In this document: piece by piece, positions 15,501-22,934 of the stretch | Position numbering within the stretch: the stretch's first letter is position 1 | How the letters are laid out: each line of letters opens with the position of its first letter | Source: a virus | Reading direction: 5' to 3' (one strand) | Length of the DNA: 44,568 nt | IMG/VR virus record: IMGVR_UViG_3300029319_000107 | Location: 1 to 44,568 of that record | The notes under the pieces: model-generated | What the model was told of the DNA's origin: nothing | The model's input: only the letters and a program-made list of their open reading frames with translations | Database searches by the model: none | Position numbers and translations under genes: made by a program

Positions 15501-18500
15501 GACGTGCCGAATCCGTGCCAGCAGCCGCATGGGCCTCATCCATCACAAAGAACAATTTGCCAGTCGCAAGAATGCGATTAAGCAAATCCTGCCGAGGCAC
15601 TCCATCGTTGCCAGAAATCTGGCTGTACGTCAGAGCCATTCCCAGAAGGTTGGTCCCCTCTTCCGTAACGATCTGGCCGGTGTTCTCGAACCGGGCAACA
15701 AGGTCGTTCAATTGCCGAAGATGTTCCTTGACGCTCTTGGGCTTTTTGCGCCCAGCTCTCGGGAACTCTTCGCTCAGGCGAGGATCAACCTTGCCGGTCA
15801 ATTCATTCACCGGCCTGCCCACTTCGCTCACGCTCGTGTCGGTCGGCAACAACTCCAGCGGCACATCATCCATGCCTTCCGTAATGCTGGTGATATCGCG
15901 AAGCATGTCGCGATACAGATCCTTCTTGGCCGTGCCGAAGACTGGGAACAACCCCTTGCGGCGGGCATAGATAAGCATGGCCGCGACAAAACGCCCCTTG
16001 CCCACGCCCGTCTGGTCTCCAATCGTGAAGGCTTGGCCCTGCTCGTTCGCGTAGATCGCCGCGGCAATGGCATCGATCTGCTCGGCGTGGAACACCTTCG
16101 CGAGGTGGGGCAGCGTCATACCCAGCTTCTCGGCGACATATACCGTCAGCGGCTGCTTTACCTTCTCTTCGATTCGTTGAAGAGCGCGAATGTTGGCGTC
16201 TCTTTGATTGCGGGGGGCCAACGTTTCCGCGACGCCGATCTGGTCCTTGATGCTGTCCGGCGCGGACATCTGCGAGACCGGCGTGTACACAACCTGAATC
16301 TCGTCGGGGTCTACAAACTCAGGGTTGACCCTTTCGGCCGCGGTGGTTCGGTTCGGGTCTTCAAGCTTGACCGCCGTGTCGAAGTCCATCTCGGCTTCGC
16401 CGACGCCCTTCTTGCGGAACAGCAAGGAAGCCTTGGCCCAAGCCCGGTTAAAAGCCTCTGCCAATTCCTCGTCAATGTTCTCGACGACACCATCGTATGT
16501 GAGCTTGTCAATCAGGGCCTTGACGAAGTTGCGGAAGCTGGTGATGCCGTTTCGAATAGCCGAAGTAATGAACTTGACGGCCTTCTGAATCTCCTCTTCC
16601 GACGGGATGATTGCCACGCCTCGACGGTTGTTCTTCTTCTTCTTGCGGTTCTTGGCACCTGCAAGAAGATCATTGAGCATGTCGTCGTTTAGAGCAGATC
16701 GTCCTGCTCCATCAGGCTCTTGAAGAAGCCCAGACTCCCTCTTTCCAGCATCGTCATCTTCTCTGACTTGCTCAGTGGCTGGGCGGGTTGTTCCCTGCTG
16801 GCTCTCTCCGACGCTGGTTCCAGTGTCAGGATCGACATAATTCGAATTGCCGTCCGTGGGCTTTCCGCCGGGGGTGACCCGTACTTCGTCAGCTCCTCGT
16901 TCAGCAGTTCCAACTCCACCGGGCTCTGTCGTTGGGCTTCGGCCAAGGTCGAGTCCAGTGCCTCTTGAAACACGCTCGGCTCGAACGTTTTTCCTTCCGG
17001 GTACAGAACTAAAGGAGCCCCCGACAAGTCGTTCAAGACGCCGTTGAAGGTTAATCTTCTTTGCACCGTAGTTCTCCGAGTATTCTCGCATGGCCTTGTC
17101 AATGCTTTCCGCACTGTCAAGGATCTGGGGAAGCTCACCGTTCATCAGGTCAGGGGCGACCTTGCCCTTGGGTCGGATGAGCCGCTTCTTCTTGTCGGTC
17201 TTCTGGACGACGATGACATCGACCGGGAAGGTCGTGCCCGTCGCCTTGTAAAGCTTCCCGGCCATCGTGTAATGACCGAGGACGTTGTGGCTGTACAGGG
17301 CCTTGAAGATGCCTCGCTGGTAAGCCTTCTTCCGGGCTTCTTCCGTAAGCGTCGGCCCGCCGGGCGCACCGATGATGAAGACGCCAATGCCGAGGTCAGG
17401 CAACTCAGTCAAAGCCTTGCCGATTACCACGTCTTCGACGTTGTTTGTCTCAAAGGTGACGGGCGAACGACTTGACTCGGGCAAGTGATCCTTGTTGACG
17501 CCAATCGGCACCTTCACAAAGGTGTCTGCGTTCTTGGGCGGCTTGCCGAATGGCGGGTTGGCAATCACATGGGTGTTGGAACTGCCGAGGTTGAGGCCGA
17601 TGTTTCCCTTAAGCGTGTTTCCTGTACTAAGCAATAAAGAACCAAGGCTCGCGCTACGAAACACCTGCGATGCCATAGCCCTAGCTGGATCAATTTCTCC
17701 CCCGTGTACGTCTGCGCCGCCTAGCAGCGAGACAAGTGATCCTGTGCCGTATTGCGGCTCGACGATCGTAGAAAGCATGTCGCCAAACTTGGCTGAACCT
17801 TGAAAGCCGAGCAACTGCGCAAACGCGGCGATTTGCGGCGGAGTGGAGAACTGCTGCCCAAGCATTCGCGTCTTCTTGGTCGCGACGTTGCTAAAAGCAT
17901 CTTCAACCTCACGGGCCGCTTTCAACACCGCAAGAGGCCCAAAGTCGCTCGGGAGTCCTCTGTCGGTCTGCTTCGTGCCTTCGGCCACCAGCTTTGCTAC
18001 ACGCGCACGAACCATCTCATTCATTGCTCGTTCGAGAACGATCTCAACAAGCTTCTGGTTCTGTAGCGTCCTGTCTGCGCCGTCTGGAGTTTTGCCCCGC
18101 TTGCCGCCATCGACGGCTTCCCTGTAAATGTCGTCGATGGTGAGTCTGGGATATTCCTTCTTGCCGCCCTCAGACCGGTTCGTAATTCGCGTGTGGAACA
18201 ACTGCAACGCACGCTCGAAGACGCCGTCAAGCCGCCACATCTCTTCTGGGCTTACCACCGTGCCGACCTGAGCCATATCGGCTTCAGTGTCCCTGTTCAA
18301 AATCCTTGACACGAGACCGGCAAAGATGTTGTTTAGAGCATCTCTGGGGTTCTTCACATCTGCTTCTGTAATCGAAAGCGGTAGTGCTGCGATGCCTTCG
18401 GGCGTTTGCAACAGCGCGTACGGCCGTCGCGTGTACTCGCCGGTTGTGTCTGCAAACGCAGTCAATTGAAGACGCATTTTGCTTCTGCGAGATGGCTCTT

Positions 18501-21500
18501 GCACTTGCAAGTAAATGTCGTGCGGGCTTATGCTGCCGGTTCTGTGTTTGTGAAGAACGTCAGCAAGTTGGCTTTCTGTCAAGTTGCTGTCGAAGCGGTC
18601 TCCCGCCTTCAAAATGCGGAATGTCGAAACGACGGGTTCGTCGATCTCCGCTTCTTCTGCGACGTGAGCCTCTTGCTCGGCTACCGGAGCCTCTTCAACC
18701 ATCTCCTCTGATCGCTTGCGTCCGTTTACCTCGCTGAGGAAAGCGTCGAGCTTTTCGCCACCCATGGTGAAAGCGGCAAGGGCCGCTTCCTGTGTGGCCT
18801 CGTCAAGCTCGTCGATGCGGTCGGGAAGGTTGTCGGCAGTGAAAGGCTCGACCTCTGGCTCATCATCGGGAGGCTGTACGCCGCCCACCTCGGGTGCTGG
18901 CCCAGCAAAAATCAAACCGTTTCGTTCGTGTGCCTTGCCCTGCGAAACCAGATCACTCAGAACTTGCTGAATAAGATCAGCGTCGTAGTTCTTCGTTTCT
19001 TGCAAAACGTCTGCGAGATCCTGAAAACTTACGCCTTCTTCATAGACCTGAAGCTCCTCTTCCATTCGCTGGCTGAGTTCTTTGTAAAGCTTTTCGTTGG
19101 CGTCTTCCTCCTTGGCCTGATCGCGTTCAAGATTTTGTGCGGCCCGCGCCTGCTCTTCGGTAGACGGGGCCTGTCTTGTGCGTTCAGGGTTGGCTGCGGT
19201 CGCTGGGGCTCTTTCACCTGCAAGCTGCAAAGTCGGCGCGTTAGCAGACTCCAACACCTGATTCATCGCATCAATCAATTCCTGCGGGAGACTTGCCAAC
19301 AAGCCGCCGTCTTGCGGCGGCTTTGTGCGAAAACCCTCTTCAACAGCATCGTCGGCAACACTAAATACGTCTGCCCAAGCTTCTTCAGCTGGGTTTCCAT
19401 GATCCATGTTTGGCGTGACAACGCCGGATTTGGCAAGTGCATTTTCCCAGATTGCTTTTTGCTCTGGAGTCAAAGCCTTCCAAATCCCGTGAGCGATTTC
19501 GTGCCTCACGGTTATGATGATTTTCTGCAAAACCTGAGTCGGCTTCATAACGCTCAAGGATTGCAGGTTTATGTTGTTGATTGAGAGGGCATATTCAACA
19601 ATCTTGCCCGCACGCTTCGCCACCGTGACAGCCGCTTGCGCAAATGCAAAGCCAGTCCTGCCACCCTCAATATTGATTTTTGCGCCTTCTTCTCTATTCA
19701 CCGGCAAGAAATTGATGTACTGCAACCTCAGCCAGCTAGGCAAAGCGGCAGCAATGACCTGCGCAAGAGTGCGTCGGTCGCCTGAATCGAGACGCCCGTC
19801 TTCAATTTTCTCTTCGATCTCGTCTACGGTCTCCGACTGATCTTGCTCATCTTGGACCTCGGGCGCGGGTTCCGTTTGGGGAGCAGCCTCGGTCTCCGTC
19901 GCAGCCGCAGCCTCGGTCTCAGGCGCAGGCGCAGCCTCGGTTTCAGGCGCGGCCTGAGGCGAGGCAGTCGGGAATTCCAATTCCGCAATAACTTCAGCTT
20001 TTTCTTCAAGTGCTTGAGTTACGGCTTTCCGCTCTGATTCCGAAAGATCAAGCGCACGAAGCATCTGACGAAGTCTGCGTGTTGGCAACCTCATCAAGTT
20101 TTCATTTTTGAAGACTTCTTCTCTACTACCGTAAAAAACTAGCTCATCTTCGAGTGTGATTTCGGCTTGAGCTTCGTCCTCTTCGGGATCAATTGCAGCC
20201 CGTTGCAACTCTTCGTCAGTCCCCTCCAACACTTCTTTCTTGCGTTCGTCCTTCCTGCGTTCGTTCTCTGCTTGTTCACGAGGATCGCGTGCAAGAGGAT
20301 CGGGCGCAGCCTCGGGGGCGGCTTCGGGCTCGGCCTCCTCTTCGGTTTCTGGAGTAACTTCGGGCGCGGCCTCGGGCGTTGCGGCAGCTTCGGGCTCCGC
20401 AGCAGGCTGGGCCTGTTCGACGAAATTGGCAAAGATTTGCGCTGATTCTTCCGGCTTAATGTCGGGAAGCGATGCAAGTGCAGCCGTAAGTTCTTCGAAT
20501 TCATTGGTATCGAGTCCACGCAAAATGGGCCCAACGTTATCCGAATCAATTCCAAGCACCAATATCGCCATGTCGCGGGCGTTTCCAAGCGCAATTTCGT
20601 TTGCAACACGCTCGACAACACCCTGCTCATCATTAACAACAAGCTGATTTACTTGATCGACGTTGGGGTCAACATCAACAGCAGGATCGGCCGCAGGATC
20701 CGTTTCGGTGCCAGTAGCTTCAGTTTCCGCCGTTGCAGCATCGCTGTTGTTGTGTTGATCCCACGCCTTAGCAACGGCTTGCCTGAAAGCATGGCGTTGG
20801 GCTGCGTTGGTTTGAACTCCCGGCGCAATGAAATTTGCGACTTGCCTGCGACTAGTGGTTTCGCCCGGAGCCTTGACAAAAGCGTCAATGATTGCGCCGA
20901 GATTCGGGTCTTGAACAAACCTTGCAATTACTTCAGGATTCGTAAGATCCTCAACGCTGTTAAAGAAATAATCGCCATCTGCCTTTTGACCCCCAAACCT
21001 AACAGTGCTTGGGATGCTTTGCCTAGGTCTGGCCGACGAAGCATTGCCAGCTTGAACACCAAAAGCATTTGCAATTCCGCCCGGCGCGGAAGCACCTCCG
21101 CCAATAAGACCGCCTACCACTGCCGAAACAATGGCTTCATTTGAAGTCATAGAAGCAACTTGGCGTTGCCAAATAGATCCTTCTTCTTCAGTCATCAAAC
21201 CAAGGTTGTAACGCTCAATTCCTTGGCTCAACGTTTCTGCTTGGTACTGAAGCCACTCAGTAGTAGCTTCATTTGCAGAAGCCGTTCCTGTTGTGCGCGC
21301 AAATCGCCCAAGGCCCGCAATGAGAGTCCGCGACAATTCTCTCTTGATGACTTGCTCACGGCCCGGAAGCAATGGGAACATTGCCTTGCGAATGGAGTCG
21401 TAACCAAACTTCTCAAGCAAACCAGCGGTTAGACCATAAGCCAAGGCGTGTCCATACGCGGTTTGTGCTGCAACCTCTGGGTCTACGCCCTGACGAATCA

Positions 21501-22932
21501 ATTCGTTGTAATCGTGCGCAAAGTACAAACCACCTTCCATGGAGGCGGCAAACGTAATCATTGGCGCAGATTCTCGCAGCCAACCTGCCAACTTTGCTCC
21601 TCGGCCGGTGCCAACAACAGCACCCATTCGAGTGGCTTGAGTACCTCTTGAAAAAGTCTGCAAAGCCGTTCCGCCGACCATGAAAGTCAGCAAAGAACCC
21701 ACACCCTGACCAACGTTTTTAAACCAATTCGTCAGCCCAGAAACCGTAGTGGGATCAATTGAATCCGGGTCGTAAAGCGTCCTTGCGCTTTGCCCTGCCT
21801 GACCCATCATTTCAATTTGATGGTCAGCGTCGTTTGCAAACGCATACAAAACATCAGCGAACCGAGCATAGTCGTCTGCAAATGAACCAGCCGCAGCCAA
21901 TGGGTTATCGAGCATGTCCCCGATGAGGTAATCCGGGAGCATGATGGCGTGCGCCATCGTTCGGGCAGCAAATGAACCAGCCGCAACCAAACCCCGTTCG
22001 AAACCGGTTTTGATTGAGCCTGCACCATCAGTCGCAGCGTCAACAACCCAACCCCAACCTTCCGCAACATCTGCTTCCATCAACTTGTTGTGCAAATACG
22101 CAAACGCAGTCTTTTGATTGTCTGGGACGTGTTCGTAGTTGTTGGGGTTAGCAAAAAACGCCTTGAGTTGCAGACCCCATTCGCCTGCTTCGTCTTGCCT
22201 TTGCAGGCCAATGCGAATTTGCGGCAAGATGCCCGTAGTCAAAAGCTCCCGATTGTCGCGAGCAGTTTGAATTCGAGTTTCGTCAATTAGGGCGTCTTTG
22301 TTTCTTGCAGGATCGCTGTACCCAAAATCCGAAACCGCAGCCGTAAAAACCTGTTCGCTAAGCATCGTCCTGAAATCTTCAGGCGACATTCTTGTGCGAA
22401 GGTCTTCGAGTCCTGCTCTGGCTTGCGCATCCAAAGAACCAATCATGCTTTGATAAATAGCACTCATGGCTGGGCGATTAGAGGGGTCTCTAGCGTCTCT
22501 TGTTTGAATTGGGCTTACAGGGAAACGGACTTCTGAAGGAACTGCGCTTGGAAGCCCTCTTTGTCGTCGTTCAAATTCTTGCTGCATCGTCAAAGGACGT
22601 GCAGGCGGCGCAATTCCGGGAAGAACACCTTCGCCGACACCTTCAATGCCGTATGTTTCTTGAAACGTGCCCCCGATAGCTTCGCGTACATCTGCGTGAT
22701 GCGCGCCAAGCTCGCCAAACCCTTCCCCCGGACCAACGTCTGCAAGACCCATCTCGGCAGGGATTTCAAGCCAATCAAACGCTGTAGGCCGCTCGAAAGA
22801 CCCCGCTGCTTGCTCCCCGTATTCGGCAAGGGTTTGTGGCTGTTGTTCCACTTCACTAGTACGCGAAGCGTCGTCTTGCGTTTTAGCAATTGCACGTCCC
22901 ACAGGAGTCATGCCGAATCCCATAATGCCCAT
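9592..22932 (-). CDS. Giant polyvalent protein: protease motif, N6-methylase, Sno-type helicase
   Basis: About 4446 residues (ATG at 22932; a TTG two codons earlier is possible). Seen: Gly-rich hydrophobic stretch near 600-625; Ala/Glu/Pro repeats near 845-880 and 985-1030; zincin motif HEIAH at 1144-1148 followed by EEAW; N6-adenine methyltransferase with EPQYGTGS at 1725 and NPPF at 1792-1795; basic KNRKKKKNNRR near 2095; strawberry-notch-like SF2 helicase with GDQTGVGKGR at 2305-2314, DEAH at 2465-2468 and QLLGRINRYGQ at 2887-2897; basic patch near 3500; hydrophobic, probably membrane-associated C-terminal region about 3940-4150. Methylase plus helicase resembles DarB-type anti-restriction and other polyvalent proteins injected with phage DNA. 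Such proteins are thought to protect or process incoming DNA; here that role is inferred. A tape-measure role is unlikely because enzymatic domains dominate. Confidence 0.88.
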   Translation of the reverse strand: MGIMGFGMTPVGRAIAKTQDDASRTSEVEQQPQTLAEYGEQAAGSFERPTAFDWLEIPAEMGLADVGPGEGFGELGAHHADVREAIGGTFQETYGIEGVGEGVLPGIAPPARPLTMQQEFERRQRGLPSAVPSEVRFPVSPIQTRDARDPSNRPAMSAIYQSMIGSLDAQARAGLEDLRTRMSPEDFRTMLSEQVFTAAVSDFGYSDPARNKDALIDETRIQTARDNRELLTTGILPQIRIGLQRQDEAGEWGLQLKAFFANPNNYEHVPDNQKTAFAYLHNKLMEADVAEGWGWVVDAATDGAGSIKTGFERGLVAAGSFAARTMAHAIMLPDYLIGDMLDNPLAAAGSFADDYARFADVLYAFANDADHQIEMMGQAGQSARTLYDPDSIDPTTVSGLTNWFKNVGQGVGSLLTFMVGGTALQTFSRGTQATRMGAVVGTGRGAKLAGWLRESAPMITFAASMEGGLYFAHDYNELIRQGVDPEVAAQTAYGHALAYGLTAGLLEKFGYDSIRKAMFPLLPGREQVIKRELSRTLIAGLGRFARTTGTASANEATTEWLQYQAETLSQGIERYNLGLMTEEEGSIWQRQVASMTSNEAIVSAVVGGLIGGGASAPGGIANAFGVQAGNASSARPRQSIPSTVRFGGQKADGDYFFNSVEDLTNPEVIARFVQDPNLGAIIDAFVKAPGETTSRRQVANFIAPGVQTNAAQRHAFRQAVAKAWDQHNNSDAATAETEATGTETDPAADPAVDVDPNVDQVNQLVVNDEQGVVERVANEIALGNARDMAILVLGIDSDNVGPILRGLDTNEFEELTAALASLPDIKPEESAQIFANFVEQAQPAAEPEAAATPEAAPEVTPETEEEAEPEAAPEAAPDPLARDPREQAENERRKDERKKEVLEGTDEELQRAAIDPEEDEAQAEITLEDELVFYGSREEVFKNENLMRLPTRRLRQMLRALDLSESERKAVTQALEEKAEVIAELEFPTASPQAAPETEAAPAPETEAAAATETEAAPQTEPAPEVQDEQDQSETVDEIEEKIEDGRLDSGDRRTLAQVIAAALPSWLRLQYINFLPVNREEGAKINIEGGRTGFAFAQAAVTVAKRAGKIVEYALSINNINLQSLSVMKPTQVLQKIIITVRHEIAHGIWKALTPEQKAIWENALAKSGVVTPNMDHGNPAEEAWADVFSVADDAVEEGFRTKPPQDGGLLASLPQELIDAMNQVLESANAPTLQLAGERAPATAANPERTRQAPSTEEQARAAQNLERDQAKEEDANEKLYKELSQRMEEELQVYEEGVSFQDLADVLQETKNYDADLIQQVLSDLVSQGKAHERNGLIFAGPAPEVGGVQPPDDEPEVEPFTADNLPDRIDELDEATQEAALAAFTMGGEKLDAFLSEVNGRKRSEEMVEEAPVAEQEAHVAEEAEIDEPVVSTFRILKAGDRFDSNLTESQLADVLHKHRTGSISPHDIYLQVQEPSRRSKMRLQLTAFADTTGEYTRRPYALLQTPEGIAALPLSITEADVKNPRDALNNIFAGLVSRILNRDTEADMAQVGTVVSPEEMWRLDGVFERALQLFHTRITNRSEGGKKEYPRLTIDDIYREAVDGGKRGKTPDGADRTLQNQKLVEIVLERAMNEMVRARVAKLVAEGTKQTDRGLPSDFGPLAVLKAAREVEDAFSNVATKKTRMLGQQFSTPPQIAAFAQLLGFQGSAKFGDMLSTIVEPQYGTGSLVSLLGGADVHGGEIDPARAMASQVFRSASLGSLLLSTGNTLKGNIGLNLGSSNTHVIANPPFGKPPKNADTFVKVPIGVNKDHLPESSRSPVTFETNNVEDVVIGKALTELPDLGIGVFIIGAPGGPTLTEEARKKAYQRGIFKALYSHNVLGHYTMAGKLYKATGTTFPVDVIVVQKTDKKKRLIRPKGKVAPDLMNGELPQILDSAESIDKAMREYSENYGAKKINLQRRLERLVGGSFSSVPGRKNVRAERVSRGTGLDLGRSPTTEPGGVGTAERGADEVRVTPGGKPTDGNSNYVDPDTGTSVGESQQGTTRPATEQVREDDDAGKRESGLLQEPDGAGRSALNDDMLNDLLAGAKNRKKKKNNRRGVAIIPSEEEIQKAVKFITSAIRNGITSFRNFVKALIDKLTYDGVVENIDEELAEAFNRAWAKASLLFRKKGVGEAEMDFDTAVKLEDPNRTTAAERVNPEFVDPDEIQVVYTPVSQMSAPDSIKDQIGVAETLAPRNQRDANIRALQRIEEKVKQPLTVYVAEKLGMTLPHLAKVFHAEQIDAIAAAIYANEQGQAFTIGDQTGVGKGRFVAAMLIYARRKGLFPVFGTAKKDLYRDMLRDITSITEGMDDVPLELLPTDTSVSEVGRPVNELTGKVDPRLSEEFPRAGRKKPKSVKEHLRQLNDLVARFENTGQIVTEEGTNLLGMALTYSQISGNDGVPRQDLLNRILATGKLFFVMDEAHAAAGTDSARQNNLAEIERAEKKLEAGLAAKVPAEHMSLFTVGLTTDRRLAGAVFSSATFAKRPDALYLFMKAGLGHLDKDGQQSIVKTIETGGLPMMSAFSQMLAEGGYYMRRQKSFEGITFETNQVEVEPAQMDAFASILNDMFSFARNEDVKKMFESKGQQIKDVFAGRGVQSEAMNVNSGSDLYTNVMYNLATKFLTSLKAVQTAPIMTDAILNDNELVLVGTDQTNEAALERFIEQNEIELGQEFRFSLAELAQQTLESLRYASFENPETAEKTTVYLEDSELAAAGVLPAYQELEAKLQDPQMDVLKKLPGMPIDYILAFARQKGIKTGEVTARTYKVEMDPNDPSMVRVAKRTKAESNKNKNIDDFNNARTQLVVVNSSGSTGGSFHARKGVSERLRHLFIVQPLLDVNGFIQLLGRINRYGQTVLPKYTLLSVNTPYDQKIMAVMAKKLKSLNASATAESKSSVDFKVRDIAHLVGDIAAHEWGEANEPLMEKMGLKQFAEPSLRRAEKAGDNVKDVLNRMVILPTKQQNAIMNDLESRVDEIMDSFTKQGINPMASPIRDLQFRVISEMEILDEIGDGVFDGPVVLSQVEANVLTKPPKPPEIFEALDQAHGEQEGRKGADGNAVKLNTGGYLSEWEKDAARLGRYLLALRSLANEFKNREREAQGKIDELSKVANPSESQIIAAKDLKKAKAGFARQFARINKIINRLQGWAKKDIVGGLYNRSFPIYRGKQEELAGTGVIVDLKVQTTDPSDPLFLSSKNVQITVAGDEIGIGTFSGTAFQPDGDTVTNEVDLYAGPAFEISSTEFAEAVGKDMTGRRELLFLIRGQLVRAMSEIDSEDVKAGRVVFATTIEGNTERVISVPDALPGDFGSGKLAIPPRNAAKHLNDRTYTEFKAMLPNSKSPVAVTSATEEEVLVEIKTGKRIDPLLEIAQENNLTIDSPSAGRTVIRIPNSKSKIIADVLSIVNTHFKSRLRVKDADAFDKAVGKEGELVASDGVIIDPKLSNAFAKKMNRIRKRRQNRNRRGFVRLPRPRVPKNMTIRKGDPSGRFAHFIQPGLFMEKIIFRGNGLYARSLQRLRDAYDNYTKEIDVNLKRDSKRWQKMPKDWRRDKNNRFMFIMDHPLEPWVVDKPKLSAATQRALGWGADKKKAYKMLMEAPDSVKDAFKYFRNRDEYMRKEMVRAIQKQKIAVFSQFTPAEMVSAANEEGRAWELIDDEIYDQNGKLLSPGMAAKQLAVMAVPTAGFGYRYAHVFHAWTGNFMVNKVMEDGSLKPIEGDYNLEASFKTEAQAVRAGRDWLKANPKDKLEITPVISYPGDVARLTEAQVNDIKRHIKNYTKASAAEVSAALRGKIGKLKYRQKFYAPFMKREGKGGYTKNYIEVWQSSVVGFERWRELTAANRTVQEDIEAMRGSTPGAARELQSTLDFLWNGRQAMVGVTEVMNKALDKTLNVLTGGRVEPKMADRAMDYARAANYFVNLAWPGNVAGAAVNATQIPAVTASMIGYVASTRAAAQSLANPKRSAQILEQYGRFTGRGKWDDGTLPIVSGARKVMSAINDAAFFTLVEKFNQNAAFLIGFYHYTNIGYSEQAAAAAANRLRLLTQMTYNAAEVPKIYRSKLGMTIFQYRRFSLSWLALLAGSTRDAVSGQGPLLAPVRMMLGVLVFGGLNAVIPRTVQGALARYAGYKTFSGLMTGGIGTLAAMLGYGGDEDDETVERLSNMLTYGITAGIANGEFGLSERFSPYPIRAPYQYDGAMDAFGQVIGDVVLGPTGSSVVKTYDAAMRDRSTLPLPERVANMTTMTRQLYQLDKVLRGDMARRSGMGNRNYTQSALAQWSRVLGFEDTAWMKQSGFIQSLNAATEMNAEMVNDVAKAFLQAVDFIAENRFEEGNAKLKEGVDLLVRYNQEPGFEITAEMVRRRIDNMKESRNVGLLIRRLKDANDTVARNWFLSMPPSEQKLFAESLTDEAIGIGR

Positions 22933-22934
22933 AA

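Noticed and set aside
9592-22932. Reading the giant protein as a tape-measure protein
   Set aside because: It contains clear methylase, helicase and zincin motifs and long disordered linkers, and the other genes fit a short-tailed phage.
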